Part shown: in pieces, positions 46,001 to 56,501 of the stretch
Numbering within the stretch: position 1 is the first letter of the stretch
Layout of the letters: the number at the start of each line of letters is the position of its first letter
DNA from: Akebia trifoliata
Taxonomy: Eukaryota > Streptophyta > Magnoliopsida > Ranunculales > Lardizabalaceae
Direction of reading: 5' to 3'
Length of the DNA: 64,000 nucleotides
Assembly: GCA_017979445.1 (NCBI GenBank)
Contig: CM030709.1
Location: 6,614,001 to 6,678,000 of the forward strand
Notes under the pieces: model-generated
What the model saw: the letters and a program-made list of their open reading frames with translations, nothing else
What the model was told of the DNA's origin: nothing
The model's database searches: none
Position numbers and translations under genes: made by a program

Positions 46001-48117
46001 GCACCATGAGATGCACTCTATTTATTTGTGTTTTTATAAAATCAAAGCATATGTGATGACATTTTACTGATTTCAATATCAAAAAGGAATTTTGAATAAA
46101 ATTTCAAATTAATTGTTATTTCGTTTCCACCCAATTCTTTCCATATTTTATGGGAAGGTAAACCTAATTTTTTTTTGAGTTGTAGTAAATTAGTATCCTG
46201 TGTTCGTCATAGACTAACAAGTAAAAATGATGCAGAGTAAATAATAAATAACCTTGGCAAGTAATGGTCGATCCATAAAGACAACATGATTTCTTACTTC
46301 TAACTGAAAATAATAAGGGAACATAAAACTTAAAACACTTTTTTTAGGATATTTTCAATTAATCGAGAAGAAAAAGAAATGTGAACAAATAAGATCAATA
46401 ATTGTAGAATTTTTAGCAATGGATTCCACGTTGAATAAGTAACTAACTTAGATTACCTTAAGTTTGTTTCTTTATCTCAATCCAATCAACAAATTAGTGT
46501 CATTAGATCAGATTATAAATCATTAAAAATGCTTTTGCTAAACAAAAATCCATGATTTTATTATAAAATCACAAAACCTATGATTAATCATCTTAAAAGA
46601 GCATGATTTAACTCGATTTAATCTAAGTTTAAATCATCAAAGTCAAGATAGATCAACTTAGATATAGAATTTCACTAATAAAAAGAAATCAATCAAGAAT
46701 GATAAATATTTATGAAACAAAACCAAATCTATCTAATTTGATTATTTTGCTCTTGGCTTCCTCGGCCTCTTTTATGGAGGGATTAGTCAATATCAATGTA
46801 AAAGGAATAAAGTAATAACAAAGCATAAGAAAATATAAAATGAAACTTCTTATTGATCTTGAGTTGATGTTAAGTACACAACTTTTTTTCCATAATTACA
46901 ATACTAATGAATTTTAAAAGAAAAATAAAATTTACAAGAGTCTAAAATTTTCTCCCTCTCCCTTTCTTTCTTTTTGATTTATTTTGGCCCCCATTTATAG
47001 AGATAACTAGGGTTATCCTCAATCTTCGAATATCTCCTGAAATCATTTTCATTTGACAATATCGAATGCTAATTTATTTCATGAGAATCAAGTCAAAGTC
47101 GTCTCTTTAAGTAGATCATTTTCTCCGTCGCATCATGAGCTATATATTCCCCGTCGTGGTAAACTTGGACTAAAAAGGCTTGATACTTAGTCTTGGTTTT
47201 TGTATTAGAACCAGGGTTGCAAATACAACATGAACTGATTTTTCATTATTTAGTTGGCTCACGTGTCTTTAGCTTGGAAAAAATAAACAATTAGAATTAT
47301 ACCCAACATAGAATTAACACGAAATACTGAGTAAACAATGACTATGCAATACAATAAGTTAAAACATGGAAATTATTCAATGATTATTATTAATATCTCT
47401 GTTAGTCAGGTTTTAAAGAGGAACAATTAGGCCCAGATCACTCCGTTTATATGAGTTTAATGATACAGTGCAACTTTTCTAGATAGACCTAACATTGGGC
47501 AATGGAATTAAACTCATAACTTCCCACATTGGGGAATATACCCAATAATCATGTCTTTTTGTGTGGGGGGGGAGGGGGGTTAATTGAGTTATTCGAGTCT
47601 TTTACAAAACCCAACTTATCCTCAAGGAATGTGCAATCCCCTCTCCCACATGCACTACGTAATTTGTTGAATAGGTTATTAAGGGTGGCCCTTAAGGGGG
47701 GATTCAAAATCAAGACCTTCGTTTCCCGATGAGTGGTCTTTGCCATCTCAACAAACCTTGGAGGTTAAAACAGTTGTGAAAATAATCTCATAGATCACAT
47801 TTTTTGGAAAACGATATCAAAGAATCTCTTGAAAGAGAATATGAACATTTTTGTGACCTGTTTTTCAAAATATTATCTTTAATTGGACCCTTTGAAGTAT
47901 TATTTGATGGTATGACAAAAATGATTAAACCCATAATATTTACACAAAATGGGATCTCTTCACATTTTGGTGAATATTTAAGGTATTCTTCCGTTTTAAA
48001 ACTTATAAGATGCCTCTTAACCTAATGAAAAATAACATAAAAACTTCGATTTTCCTTCTCTTAATGAATAACTTTTAACTTCTTGGATGATGATAACGAT
48101 GACAATTATGTGAGGAG
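43073..48117. other. AT-rich intergenic block
   Basis: No gene is seen. Minor features: a roughly 35-bp direct repeat containing GGACCAATGCCTATGT at about 43440 and 43563; a possible 343-bp element at 43583-43925 with 13-bp inverted ends CACTTAGGTTTTG; a CT microsatellite near 43757-43774; very AT-rich sequence at 44220-46200; and possible degraded LTR-element sequence at about 46230-47250 (AAGTAATGGTCGATCC). A candidate SINE near 47560-47765 is listed separately. Confidence 0.45.
47560..47765 (-). mobile_element. Candidate tRNA-derived SINE (minus strand)
   Basis: On the minus strand an A-box-like TTTGTTGAGATGGCAAAGAC is followed by CACTCATCGGGAAACG and a B-box-like GGTCTTGATTTTGAATCC. A body with GTAGTGCATGTGGGAGAGGG follows. 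The arrangement fits a Pol III promoter head on a SINE. The two open frames here are shadows. Confidence 0.45.
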
Positions 48118-48374
48118 TATTACCAAAAATCTTTGAACCAACTAACAAATTTCAGATCCATTTGTTAATGTTGTTATTTGATTTTATTAGTAGAAATCTC
48201 TCAACAAACTTCAAATTCCTATCTCAGTAGGAATCTCCAAATTTGTTAACGCTATTATTTAGTTCCACTTCTGTAGACTATTGTTACTAGTCAATAACTA
48301 ATTCTTGTTGTATATATTCATCACTTTAATCAATAGAAGTACAACCAATTTATTCAAAATACCAAAGCTTATTA
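48118..48374 (+). repeat. Copia 5' LTR
   Basis: It aligns with the 3' LTR over its whole length. Shared blocks include TCAGATCCATTTGTTAATG and TATATATTCATCACT. The first bases (TATTACC) differ from the TGTTAGC of the 3' LTR. Confidence 0.9.
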
Positions 48375-48443
48375 TGGTATCAGAGCCTCACTTGCATTAA
48401 GCAAGATTCATAAAACAAACACAACACAACCAAACAATCACCC

Positions 48444-49436
48444 ATGGTTGGAAACAATTTTGATGCCAATCCAATTGTCACTTTGAACCCACCTAACCAA
48501 GTAGTGACAATCAATGCAGTCACTCAACTTCCTCTAAAGCTCACCAAAATCAATTACCCCTCATGGTGTGTGCAATTGAATCCTTACTTTTCGGATATGA
48601 TTTAGAAGGCTATATTGATGGCAGATTTTCATGCCCACCACCATTCATAACCTCTAATTCTACAGTCATATCAAATCCTGCATATTGATCATGGAAAAGA
48701 TAATACAAACTCCTTTTTCATGCTATGTTGGCATCTTTGTCTGATAACATAGTTTCTCTTATCACATCTACAGGATCTGCAACGGAAACATGAAGCCGTT
48801 TAGAGAAAACTTATGGAAGCAAATCTCACACTCGTATTATGGGCCTTCGGGAGATTCTTGGCAACACCATCACTAAAAATATAAGCATAGTTGATTACAT
48901 GTAAACCGTGAAGAGCATTTCAGAAAATAGTGCACTTGCAGGTTCACCAATGAGTGATGCTAAATTGATTCATGCTGCACTTAAAGGCCTTGGTCCAGAA
49001 TTCAAGAATATGAATATAACAATCCATGCTTGAGATTCACTCATTTCTTTTGAGGAGTTACATGACAAACTAGCTGATTATGAGTTAATTTTGAAACGCA
49101 ATGAAGCTAAGCAAGAAAAGATACCAATCACAACTCAATTTAATCAGAGAAGCAATTACAACAACAGGGGAAACAACTCCCATTTTAACAACAACATGAA
49201 CAATAAAGGTACATCGTCACAGTTTGGAAACAAACATCCAAATCAAGGACACTTCAACAACAAAACTTATCAAAGCAATGACAATTTCTCTCGTCATAGT
49301 AATACATCATACAACACTCAGTCTTGGAGTTCTCAACCCAATAAGAACCAGTCATGGATTGTTTGTCAATTGTGTGACAAACTTGGTCATAGCGCCAAGA
49401 CGTGTCGATCTCGATCTTCATCATTTTTCCGCCTCA
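48444..49436 (+). pseudogene. Copia gag remnant
   Basis: From ATG at 48444 the translation has LPLKLTKINYPSWCVQLNPY, the usual N-terminus of Copia gag. Stops follow near 48603 and beyond, and the frame recovers at 49091. It ends in an Asn-rich stretch and a CCHC zinc knuckle, CQLCDKLGHSAKTC. Confidence 0.9.
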
Positions 49437-50800
49437 AGTTAATTTCAAGAATGCACATTATGAAGCCAACAACAACGACAGTTGGATAGTCGATTCTGGA
49501 GCTTCACACCACATCACCACTGATTTTCATAATCTCTCTGTGCACTCCGAGTATGGTGGTAATGATGATGTCATCATCGGTGATGGTAATCAAATTCCTA
49601 TTACTCATATTGGTTCCACTAATCTTGCCACTCCCATTTCCACTTTTCAATTAAATAATGTTTTGTGTGCACCAAAAATTACAAAAAACCTTTTGTCTGT
49701 TTATCAGTTTTGTAATCAAAATAACACTTCCATTAAATTATTTCCTGATTGTTTTGTTGTGAAGGACCTAAGCACTAGAGCGTTACTCATGAAAGGGCAT
49801 GTGTATGAATGGTCATCTTCTTCAAATAACAATAAAACAATATGTGATTTCCACACCACGAAGTCGTCATTGAGTCATTGGCATTACCACCTAGGTCATC
49901 CGTCTTTAAAAATTCTCAAGAGTCTTGTGTCTAGTGAATCTTTACCTATGTCCAAGTCCAATTTTAGTCATTGCAACTCTTGCCTTTGTTGTAAGAGTCA
50001 CAAGCTTCCATTTGGAATTTCTACAGTTATGTGTGACAAACCTCTTGATATCTTATATACTAACGTTTGGTATCCTGCACTTACTACTTCTTTTGATAAC
50101 TTTCGTTATTATGTTGTGTTTGTGGATTGTTATACCAAGTATTTGTAGTTATTTCTTATGAAACGGAAGTCTGAGATTACATCCATCTTTAAGAAATTTA
50201 AAAAAATGGTTGAAAACATTTTCCAAACAAAAATAATGGCTTTCTCAAACTCTAGTTAAACATGGCATTCAACATTTAAAATCCCCTCCGCATACACCAC
50301 AACATGTTGGCACTGCTGAGCGTCGACATCGCCATATAGTCGAAACTGAGTTAACCCTGCTCCACCACGCCTCTTTATCTCTCAACTATTGGTCCGTCGC
50401 TTTTAAAATAGCAACCTACTTGATAAATCGCCTTCCCACACCTGTACTCTAGAACCAATCTTCATTTAAAACACTCTTCTATAAATCACTCAATTACCTC
50501 AAACTTCGTGTCTTTGGTTGCCTATATTATCATTGGCTACGCCCAAATACCACCAACAAGCTTGAACCCCAGTCTCGCCCATGTGTCTTCATTGGTTATT
50601 CCAGCAAATACAATGCTTATCGATGTCTTGATCCATAGTCCAACATAATCTTTGTCTCTTGGTATGTTGTTTTTATCGAACATTCATTTCCCTTTTGAGA
50701 TAAATCAAGTTCTCCTAATCTAGTTCAATCTAATTTCATCACTCAATGGACTTTAATTGATGCTCCACCTCATTATTATGTCTCCAGTCCGTCACCAAGT
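49437..50800 (+). pseudogene. Copia protease and integrase remnant
   Basis: WIVDSGASHHIT is the protease active site. HYHLGHPSLKIL and CNSCLCCKSHKLPFG form the integrase HHCC zinc-binding part. FVDCYTKYL then stop marks the start of the core. After frame damage near 50150-50280, the C-terminal part reads VGTAERRHRHIVE, YLINRLPTPVL and VFGCLYYHW, retaining the third catalytic acidic residue of the DDE triad. Confidence 0.88.
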
Positions 50801-51039
50801 CCTAATCCTGTGTCTTGCACAACTTCATCATGTCCAACAACATCTACCTTAGCACGACCCCACCACTGCTCTCTTGCTGATACATTCGTGCCTAGCTCTT
50901 TGTTCAACAACAATCAGGTGAGTTTTTCTATTACACCTCCACCCTCTAGCCAAGTCCCATCGTCTCATTCCATGCTCACTCGTTCTAAAAATAACATTTT
51001 AAGCCAAATAAAAAATATGGCCTCACTACCACAGTAACC

Positions 51040-51840
51040 CTTGATCAAATCGAACCTACCTTTTTCAATCAAGCACAAAAATCTTCCTACTAGCGCAAAG
51101 TTATGTGTGAAGAGTTTGACGCCCTCGTCCATAATGCCACATGGACCCTTGTCCCTTCCCACCCCTCACAAAACATTGTTAGTTTTAAGTGGATCTACAA
51201 GATCAAATGGAATCCGGATGATACTATATCTCGTTATAAGGCCCGTCTTGTTGCTAAAGGTTTTCTTCAATGCCCGGGTATCGACTTTCATGAAATATTT
51301 ATCCCAGTTGTTAAACCGACCACCATTTGCATTATTCTCACTATTGCTGTCATTCGAAATTGGCCGGTCCGTCAACTTGATGTTAATAATGCATTTCTTC
51401 AAGGGTTTCTTACCGATGATGTCTACATTCAATAACCACCTAGTTTTGTTAATGATCAACTTCGGAATCATGTGTGCATACTTCACAAGGTCTTGTATGG
51501 TCTTTGACAAGCACCTCGAGCATGGTTTACTGAGTTACGAGGCTTTCTTCTTGCCAATGGGTTCACCAATTTCCATTCCGATACATCTTTGTATATTTAT
51601 ATTGATGGCACCCTCACCATGTTTCTATTTGTTTATGTTGATGATATTCTTATCACACAAAATTCTACGACACTTATTGACAGGTTTATTGGCACTCTTG
51701 CACAACGATTCTCTCTCAAAGACCTTGCGCCTCTAAACTACTTTCTTGATGTTGAAGCATTCCCCACAACTAATGGCCTTTTCTTGTCACAACAAAATAT
51801 ATTCATGATCTTGTACATCGCACCAACTTGCTTGATTTAA
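51040..51840 (+). pseudogene. Copia reverse transcriptase remnant
   Basis: The translation gives FKWIYKIKWNPDDTISRYKA, RLVAKGFLQ, QLDVNNAFLQGFL, a stop at 51433, KVLYGL with a stop, then [12 protein letters not shown] with an intact YVDD catalytic box and [16 protein letters not shown]. The order matches Copia RT. Confidence 0.92.
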
Positions 51841-52043
51841 AGACAATATCTACTCTTATGAGCTCCACTGAATCTCTCCATCTTCAAGATGGAAGCCCTC
51901 CTATTGATACCACAGAATATAGACAAACCATTGGTGTCATGCAGTACCTCTCCTTGACTCGACAGGATATATCATTTGTTGTAAATAAATTGTCATAATT
52001 TATGCACCAACCCATCATGCAACACTAGTCAGCTATTAAAAAA

Positions 52044-52622
52044 GTGCTCCAGTATCTCCAAGGGACATCCACTCATGGTATACTTATTCCCAAATCTTCA
52101 TCGCTCAATTTGCACCCCTTCTCGGACGCGGATTGGGCAGGGGATGTGGATGATCGCCCTTCCACATCTGCATATATTGTATTCTTGGGTGCCACGCTAG
52201 TAAGTTGGAGCTCCAAAAAGCAAAAGACAGTGGCTTCCTCCTCAACTGAAGCTGAGTATAGGTATGTGGCTTCCTCTACTACTAAGTTAAGTTGGATTCA
52301 GAATCTTCTGTCTGAACCTCGCATCTTCGCATCCTTTCCTCCAATCATTTACTGTGATAATGTGAGAGCCACTTACTTGTGCGCCAATCCAGTTTTTCAT
52401 TCAAGAGTGAAACACATAGCTATTGACTTTCACTTTGTCCGTGATCAAGTCTCTAAGAACAAGTTTCGTGTCTCGCATATGCACACTACCGATCAGCTTG
52501 CTGACTCCTTAACTAAGTCATTCTCTCGTCAGTCGTTTCTTCGACAACGTTACAAGATTGGCTTTCAGAATGGAATCCCAATCTTGAGGGGCCATGTTAG
52601 CAAAAATCTCTCAACTAACTAA
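52044..52622 (+). pseudogene. Copia RNase H remnant
   Basis: A long open segment with YLQGTSTHGILI, FSDADWAGDVDDRPSTSAYI, SWSSKKQKTVASSSTEAEYR and HTTDQLADSLTKSFSR, which is the hallmark Copia RNase H sequence. It runs open into the 3' LTR but has no intact upstream polyprotein. Confidence 0.92.
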
Positions 52623-52851
52623 CAAACTTCAGATCCATTTGTTAATGCTGTTATTTGATTTTATTAGTAGAAATCTCTCAACAAACTTCAGATCCCTATC
52701 TCAGTAGGAATCTCCAAATTTTTTAATGCTATTATTTAGTTCCACTTCTGAAGACCATTGTTACTGGTTAGTAACTAATTCTCGTTGTATATATTCATCA
52801 CTATAATCAATAGAAGTACAACCAATTTATTCAAAGTACCAAAGCTTATTA
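52595..52851 (+). repeat. Copia 3' LTR
   Basis: It starts TGTTAGCAAAAATCTC and ends ACCAAAGCTTATTA, the same end as the 5' LTR. The two LTRs differ by roughly twenty changes, by eye. Confidence 0.9.
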
Positions 52852-53790
52852 GAGGTTAATCATTATGTTAGATCATATTTAGGAATGGTCCATCGGCCTC
52901 CACATTTTTATGTTTTATTAGTGGTGGATTCTATAATAAGCAACAACAATGTCAATATTTAGGAAGCCCAATGCATTAGAAATTGGAAAGATTCCTGTAA
53001 AGTCTTTTATAAAAAATTATGATGAATTAGATTCCTACTAATAGAGAACCACTAGGGCCTCTCATCTCATCTATAAGGAAAGAATGGTTTCTCTATCACA
53101 AATCATCTAAGACGTAGGAGACTTAATTGATAGAGACTTGATTCTATTAGTTACACAAAACCTAAGGGCCTGTGTGGATACACCTCTCTGCGCAAGAGCA
53201 AAAGCTCAATCACTCTCCGGAAGAACAAAAAATCTCTCTACGGAAAAGCAGGTCCTTGGAGTTTCTCAACAAAGAGTAAAAAATATCTCCACGCAAGGGC
53301 AAAAATCTCTCCGTGCAAAAGTAAAAATCTATCCAAACGTTTATTAACTCCCCGCAAGAGTAGAAATCGTCAAGAAACCCTATCCAAATGCAGTGTAAGT
53401 CATCCCAAATAGTAGATAGAGAAGAAGGTGAGTCTAATATTCAATAACGATTGATTAATCTGATTCCCATACAATGGAAAATAATGGATTTCTTCTACAA
53501 ATTTCTCTAGATTAAATCAATGAGTTGTGATGAATGCGCACCTGACGTGGCAAGAACACAGAACTATAGATATTTTTCATTGGGATACACAAGAAAGAGA
53601 TGTACAGTTTTGTAAGCGAAGGCGAGATCAAAGGTCATGTCATCAAAATTTTGAAGCGTATAAGTGTATCTCAAATGAACGTGGAGGGACCGATGTTACG
53701 TGTAAACGAGACGTTTTGACAAGGATTTAGCAAATAAAATTTATATATTTCAGGGACAATATAGTAAAAAGTGGTCCCATAAGTAAAGAG
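52852..53790. other. Intergenic, short minisatellite at about 53185-53345
   Basis: Diverged units such as ATCTCTCTACGGAAAAGCAG, ATCTCCACGCAAGGGCAAAA and ATCTCTCCGTGCAAAAGTAA repeat with a period near 24 bp. No gene is seen. Confidence 0.55.
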
Positions 53791-53913
53791 GACTATTTTT
53801 TGTGTTTTTCCGATACGATGGCGGCGTACAAACAATTTTACATATACATGAAACACGTGGCATATCTTTATTGGCTCAACATACTTTTCAGCTGTTCAAG
53901 TCTGACCTTCATC

Positions 53914-53921
53914 ATTTATAG
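53914..53921 (+). promoter_or_regulatory. Candidate TATA box of ADF copy 2
   Basis: ATTTATAG lies about 150 bp upstream of the ATG, followed by a TCCTCTCC-rich leader. Confidence 0.4.
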
Positions 53922-54062
53922 AGATGGAGTTCTCGTTGCAATGAACGGGCTCTTTCCCTATATCTTCTCCTCTCCTTTCCTCTCCTCTCCTGTGCCCTAG
54001 ATTCTCTCTTGCTCTCGCGCCATCTCCATCGCTCGCTTTTCTCCGATCTATCTCCTTAAAAA

Positions 54063-56501
54063 ATGGTGAGTTTTACTTCTTTTTTTGTGGTTTTGTTAGG
54101 GTTTTGTTTTTCTTCAATCCTGATTTTGCGGAGTTGATTTTTTATTTTTATTTTTATTTTTTAATTTCGTTCTTTATCTGCAATCGGTTTAGATTTAAAA
54201 GTCGAATTCTTTGAAATCTGAGAATTTCTTGCCTACTAGATGTGATTAACATAGCTACTTAGGTTTCGATTATCTTACAGATCTGATTTGCGTTTGATTT
54301 GATCGTGGATCTCTGAATCTCATATTGATGACTCTGATTTTTGTTTTTGTTGCTGGATTTGGTAAATCAAGTTTCCTTTTGGTTCGTGTTACCGATCGAT
54401 ACTTTATACTTAGATAGGAACGTGGATGTTGCAGATTTTGTGGTAGCCATTGATTGTTTCAATCTGTACTTTAAGATGTTTGTTGTGTGTTCTCGTTCAA
54501 ATTTGACTTCGTTGCTGTGTTTTTAGCCTATCGGAAACTAAAAATTTCCACCTAGAGCTTAATTTAGGGTTTCTTGTTCGACTTGGATTTGAGTTACTCG
54601 TTTTTTTCTCGGCTCTGACTTCTGTAAACTCCAGGATTAAATTTGTTGTGCAGATCTTTGAAGCAATTCAATTGCTTTAATGAGGTTCCAACCAATTTGG
54701 ACAAAAATTTGTCAAATTGGTTGGGCCACGGTCAGACGCTGGTTCAATTTGGTTTGAACAATTTACATTCATTATTAAACTGCTGTTATTTTCATAAAAA
54801 TATTATATTAATCACATGGTTTTAAAACACGTTTTGACATCTTGTCTCTTCCATGAACGAGACCGAGTTGTCTCAGATGAGTTTTCTGGTAAGTTTGAGT
54901 CGTCTCGTTCAACAATGAGACAAATGAACCATGGTTTTGAATCTCGTCTGATATGCTTGACTTGTCTATCTGTCTCGTTGGTGGATGACACCGAGACGTC
55001 TCGGACGAGTCATCTCGGTCTCGGACGAGTCATATTGGTCTCGGACGAGATTTAAAACCATGATTAAACATGTATTATGGTCAAGTACTTGTTTTTCATA
55101 CCCATAATCTATCTAAAAAAAATAGAAAATTTCAAAATTTTGAATCTCAAATGGTCACAAAAATTTGGGGTTCACTCGAGTTTAACCATTAGACGACCAG
55201 TTTTCTAAAAACTGATGTTCTTTAGAAAACTTTGGTACTTTTTCAATGAGGCAGAGTTTCTACAAAACAGCCCAGACCGCAGGTTTGTAGAACACCGGTG
55301 TTATAATTCTCAAATCTTAGTGATTATCAATTGTCTATATTTTTGGTTTACAGTCTACAATATGGTCCCCTGTTTCAATAAATAGGATATTGTCAGATCT
55401 TAGATTTTATATATATTTTTTCTATTTCTATGGGCTTCAATGGCGATCTTTATTAACTTTCATCTGTATATAGGCGAATGCTGCCTCAGGAATTGCTGTG
55501 CATGATGAATGCAAACTAAAGTTTATGGAATTGAAAACAAAAAGAACTTACCGCTTCATAGTTTACAAGATTGAGGACAAACAGAAGCAGGTTATCGTGG
55601 AAAAGGTTGGCGAGCCTGCCAATAGTTACGAGGATTTCACTGCATGCCTTCCTGCTGATGAGTGCCGCTATGCTGTCTACGATTTTGATTTTTTAACGGC
55701 AGAGAATGTCCCTAAAAGCAGGATTTTCTTTATTGCGTGGTATACTCTTAAATGTCACAATCATTAGTTTATTTGTTGTGCTTCAGTCCTCCCTCTTCCC
55801 TCCCTCCTTCCTAGGGCTTAAAATGGGTTGGGTTCGGGCAAGTTTTGAGTATATCCATATTCAGATCCAAATTTTATATTCGTATCCGGATCCATATCGG
55901 TTCCTATTAGCTAAAACCATATCCTAATCATTTTGTTTCTACTAAATCCAGACCCGGATCCGACTTGACCGAATTACTTGATTCGGGTACCATTTTTTTT
56001 TTTAAACTATATTATTCAGTTTTACCTTTATAATTCTTTTATTTTATAAGAATTCATGTTATATTAAAGTAGTAGAAAAAATATATTTTGAAAAACATAA
56101 AAATCTAACTTTCAAAGCAATATATCATCCGCATCTATGCGGATATAGGAACGGATCCGTATCCAACTAGGATCAAGGGACATCAACCATATTTTTATTC
56201 AGATCTACTCTGAGGGTCCAAACCACTAAATTCGGATTTTGGATAAAATTCGACCCATTGTATCCCTCCCTCTCTCCCTTCCTTTTATAGGTGTTCATGC
56301 TCTAGTCTTTAACAAGTGTTGTTTTTGTTTTCTTTTCCTGCTTTATGAAGGTCTCCTGATACATCAAGGGTGAGAAGCAAAATGATTTATGCAAGCTCCA
56401 AGGACCGTTTTAAGAGAGAGTTAGATGGAATTCAGATTGAGTTGCAAGCGACTGATCCTACTGAGATGGGTCTTGATGTTATCAAGAGCCGTGCCAGCTA
56501 A
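54063..56501 (+). CDS. ADF: Actin-depolymerizing factor, copy 2
   Basis: Three exons: 54063-54065 (ATG only), 55474-55739 and 56351-56501, exactly the exon sizes of copy 1. The introns are longer (1408 and 611 nt) because intron 1 holds a hAT-like MITE and intron 2 a second insertion. The 139-aa product differs from copy 1 at 17 positions by my hand count, mostly conservative (for example F8I, F32Y, R135K). Ser6, W90, R98, K100, Y103 and A104 are kept. The leader just before the ATG (CTCCGATCTATCTCCTTAAA) closely matches copy 1, so the duplication included the promoter-proximal region. Both copies look functional. Confidence 0.97.
54815..55062. mobile_element. CATGG-family hAT-like MITE in ADF copy 2 intron 1
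   Basis: It starts CATGGTTTTAAAACACG and ends GATTTAAAACCATG. The flanking octamers ATTAATCA and ATTAAACA match at 7 of 8 positions. The interior contains repeated GTCTCGGACGAGTCAT words and GAACGAGACCGAGTTGTCTC. It is 248 bp. Confidence 0.88.
55812..56267. mobile_element. Probable hAT-like insertion in ADF copy 2 intron 2
   Basis: It starts TAGGGCTTAAAATGGGTTGG. The right end, read inward, begins AGGGATACAATGGGTCG. It sits within a CT-rich tract (TCCCTCCTTCC and TCCCTCTCTCCC flanks), so the TSD is unclear. The same intron in copy 1 is only 82 nt, which supports an insertion of roughly 450 bp. Subterminal ATCCGGATCCATATCGG-type words recall hAT-like elements. Confidence 0.65.

Larger units (their letters stand above)
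48118..52851 (+). mobile_element. Degenerate Copia LTR retrotransposon
   Basis: A full-length element of 4734 bp with two LTRs of 257 bp each. The initiator-Met primer site TGGTATCAGAGC at 48375 directly follows the 5' LTR. Domain order is gag, zinc knuckle, protease, integrase, reverse transcriptase, RNase H, as in Copia. Each domain is recognisable but stops and frameshifts break the polyprotein. No clear 5-bp target duplication was found, perhaps because the 5' end is mutated. Confidence 0.95.
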
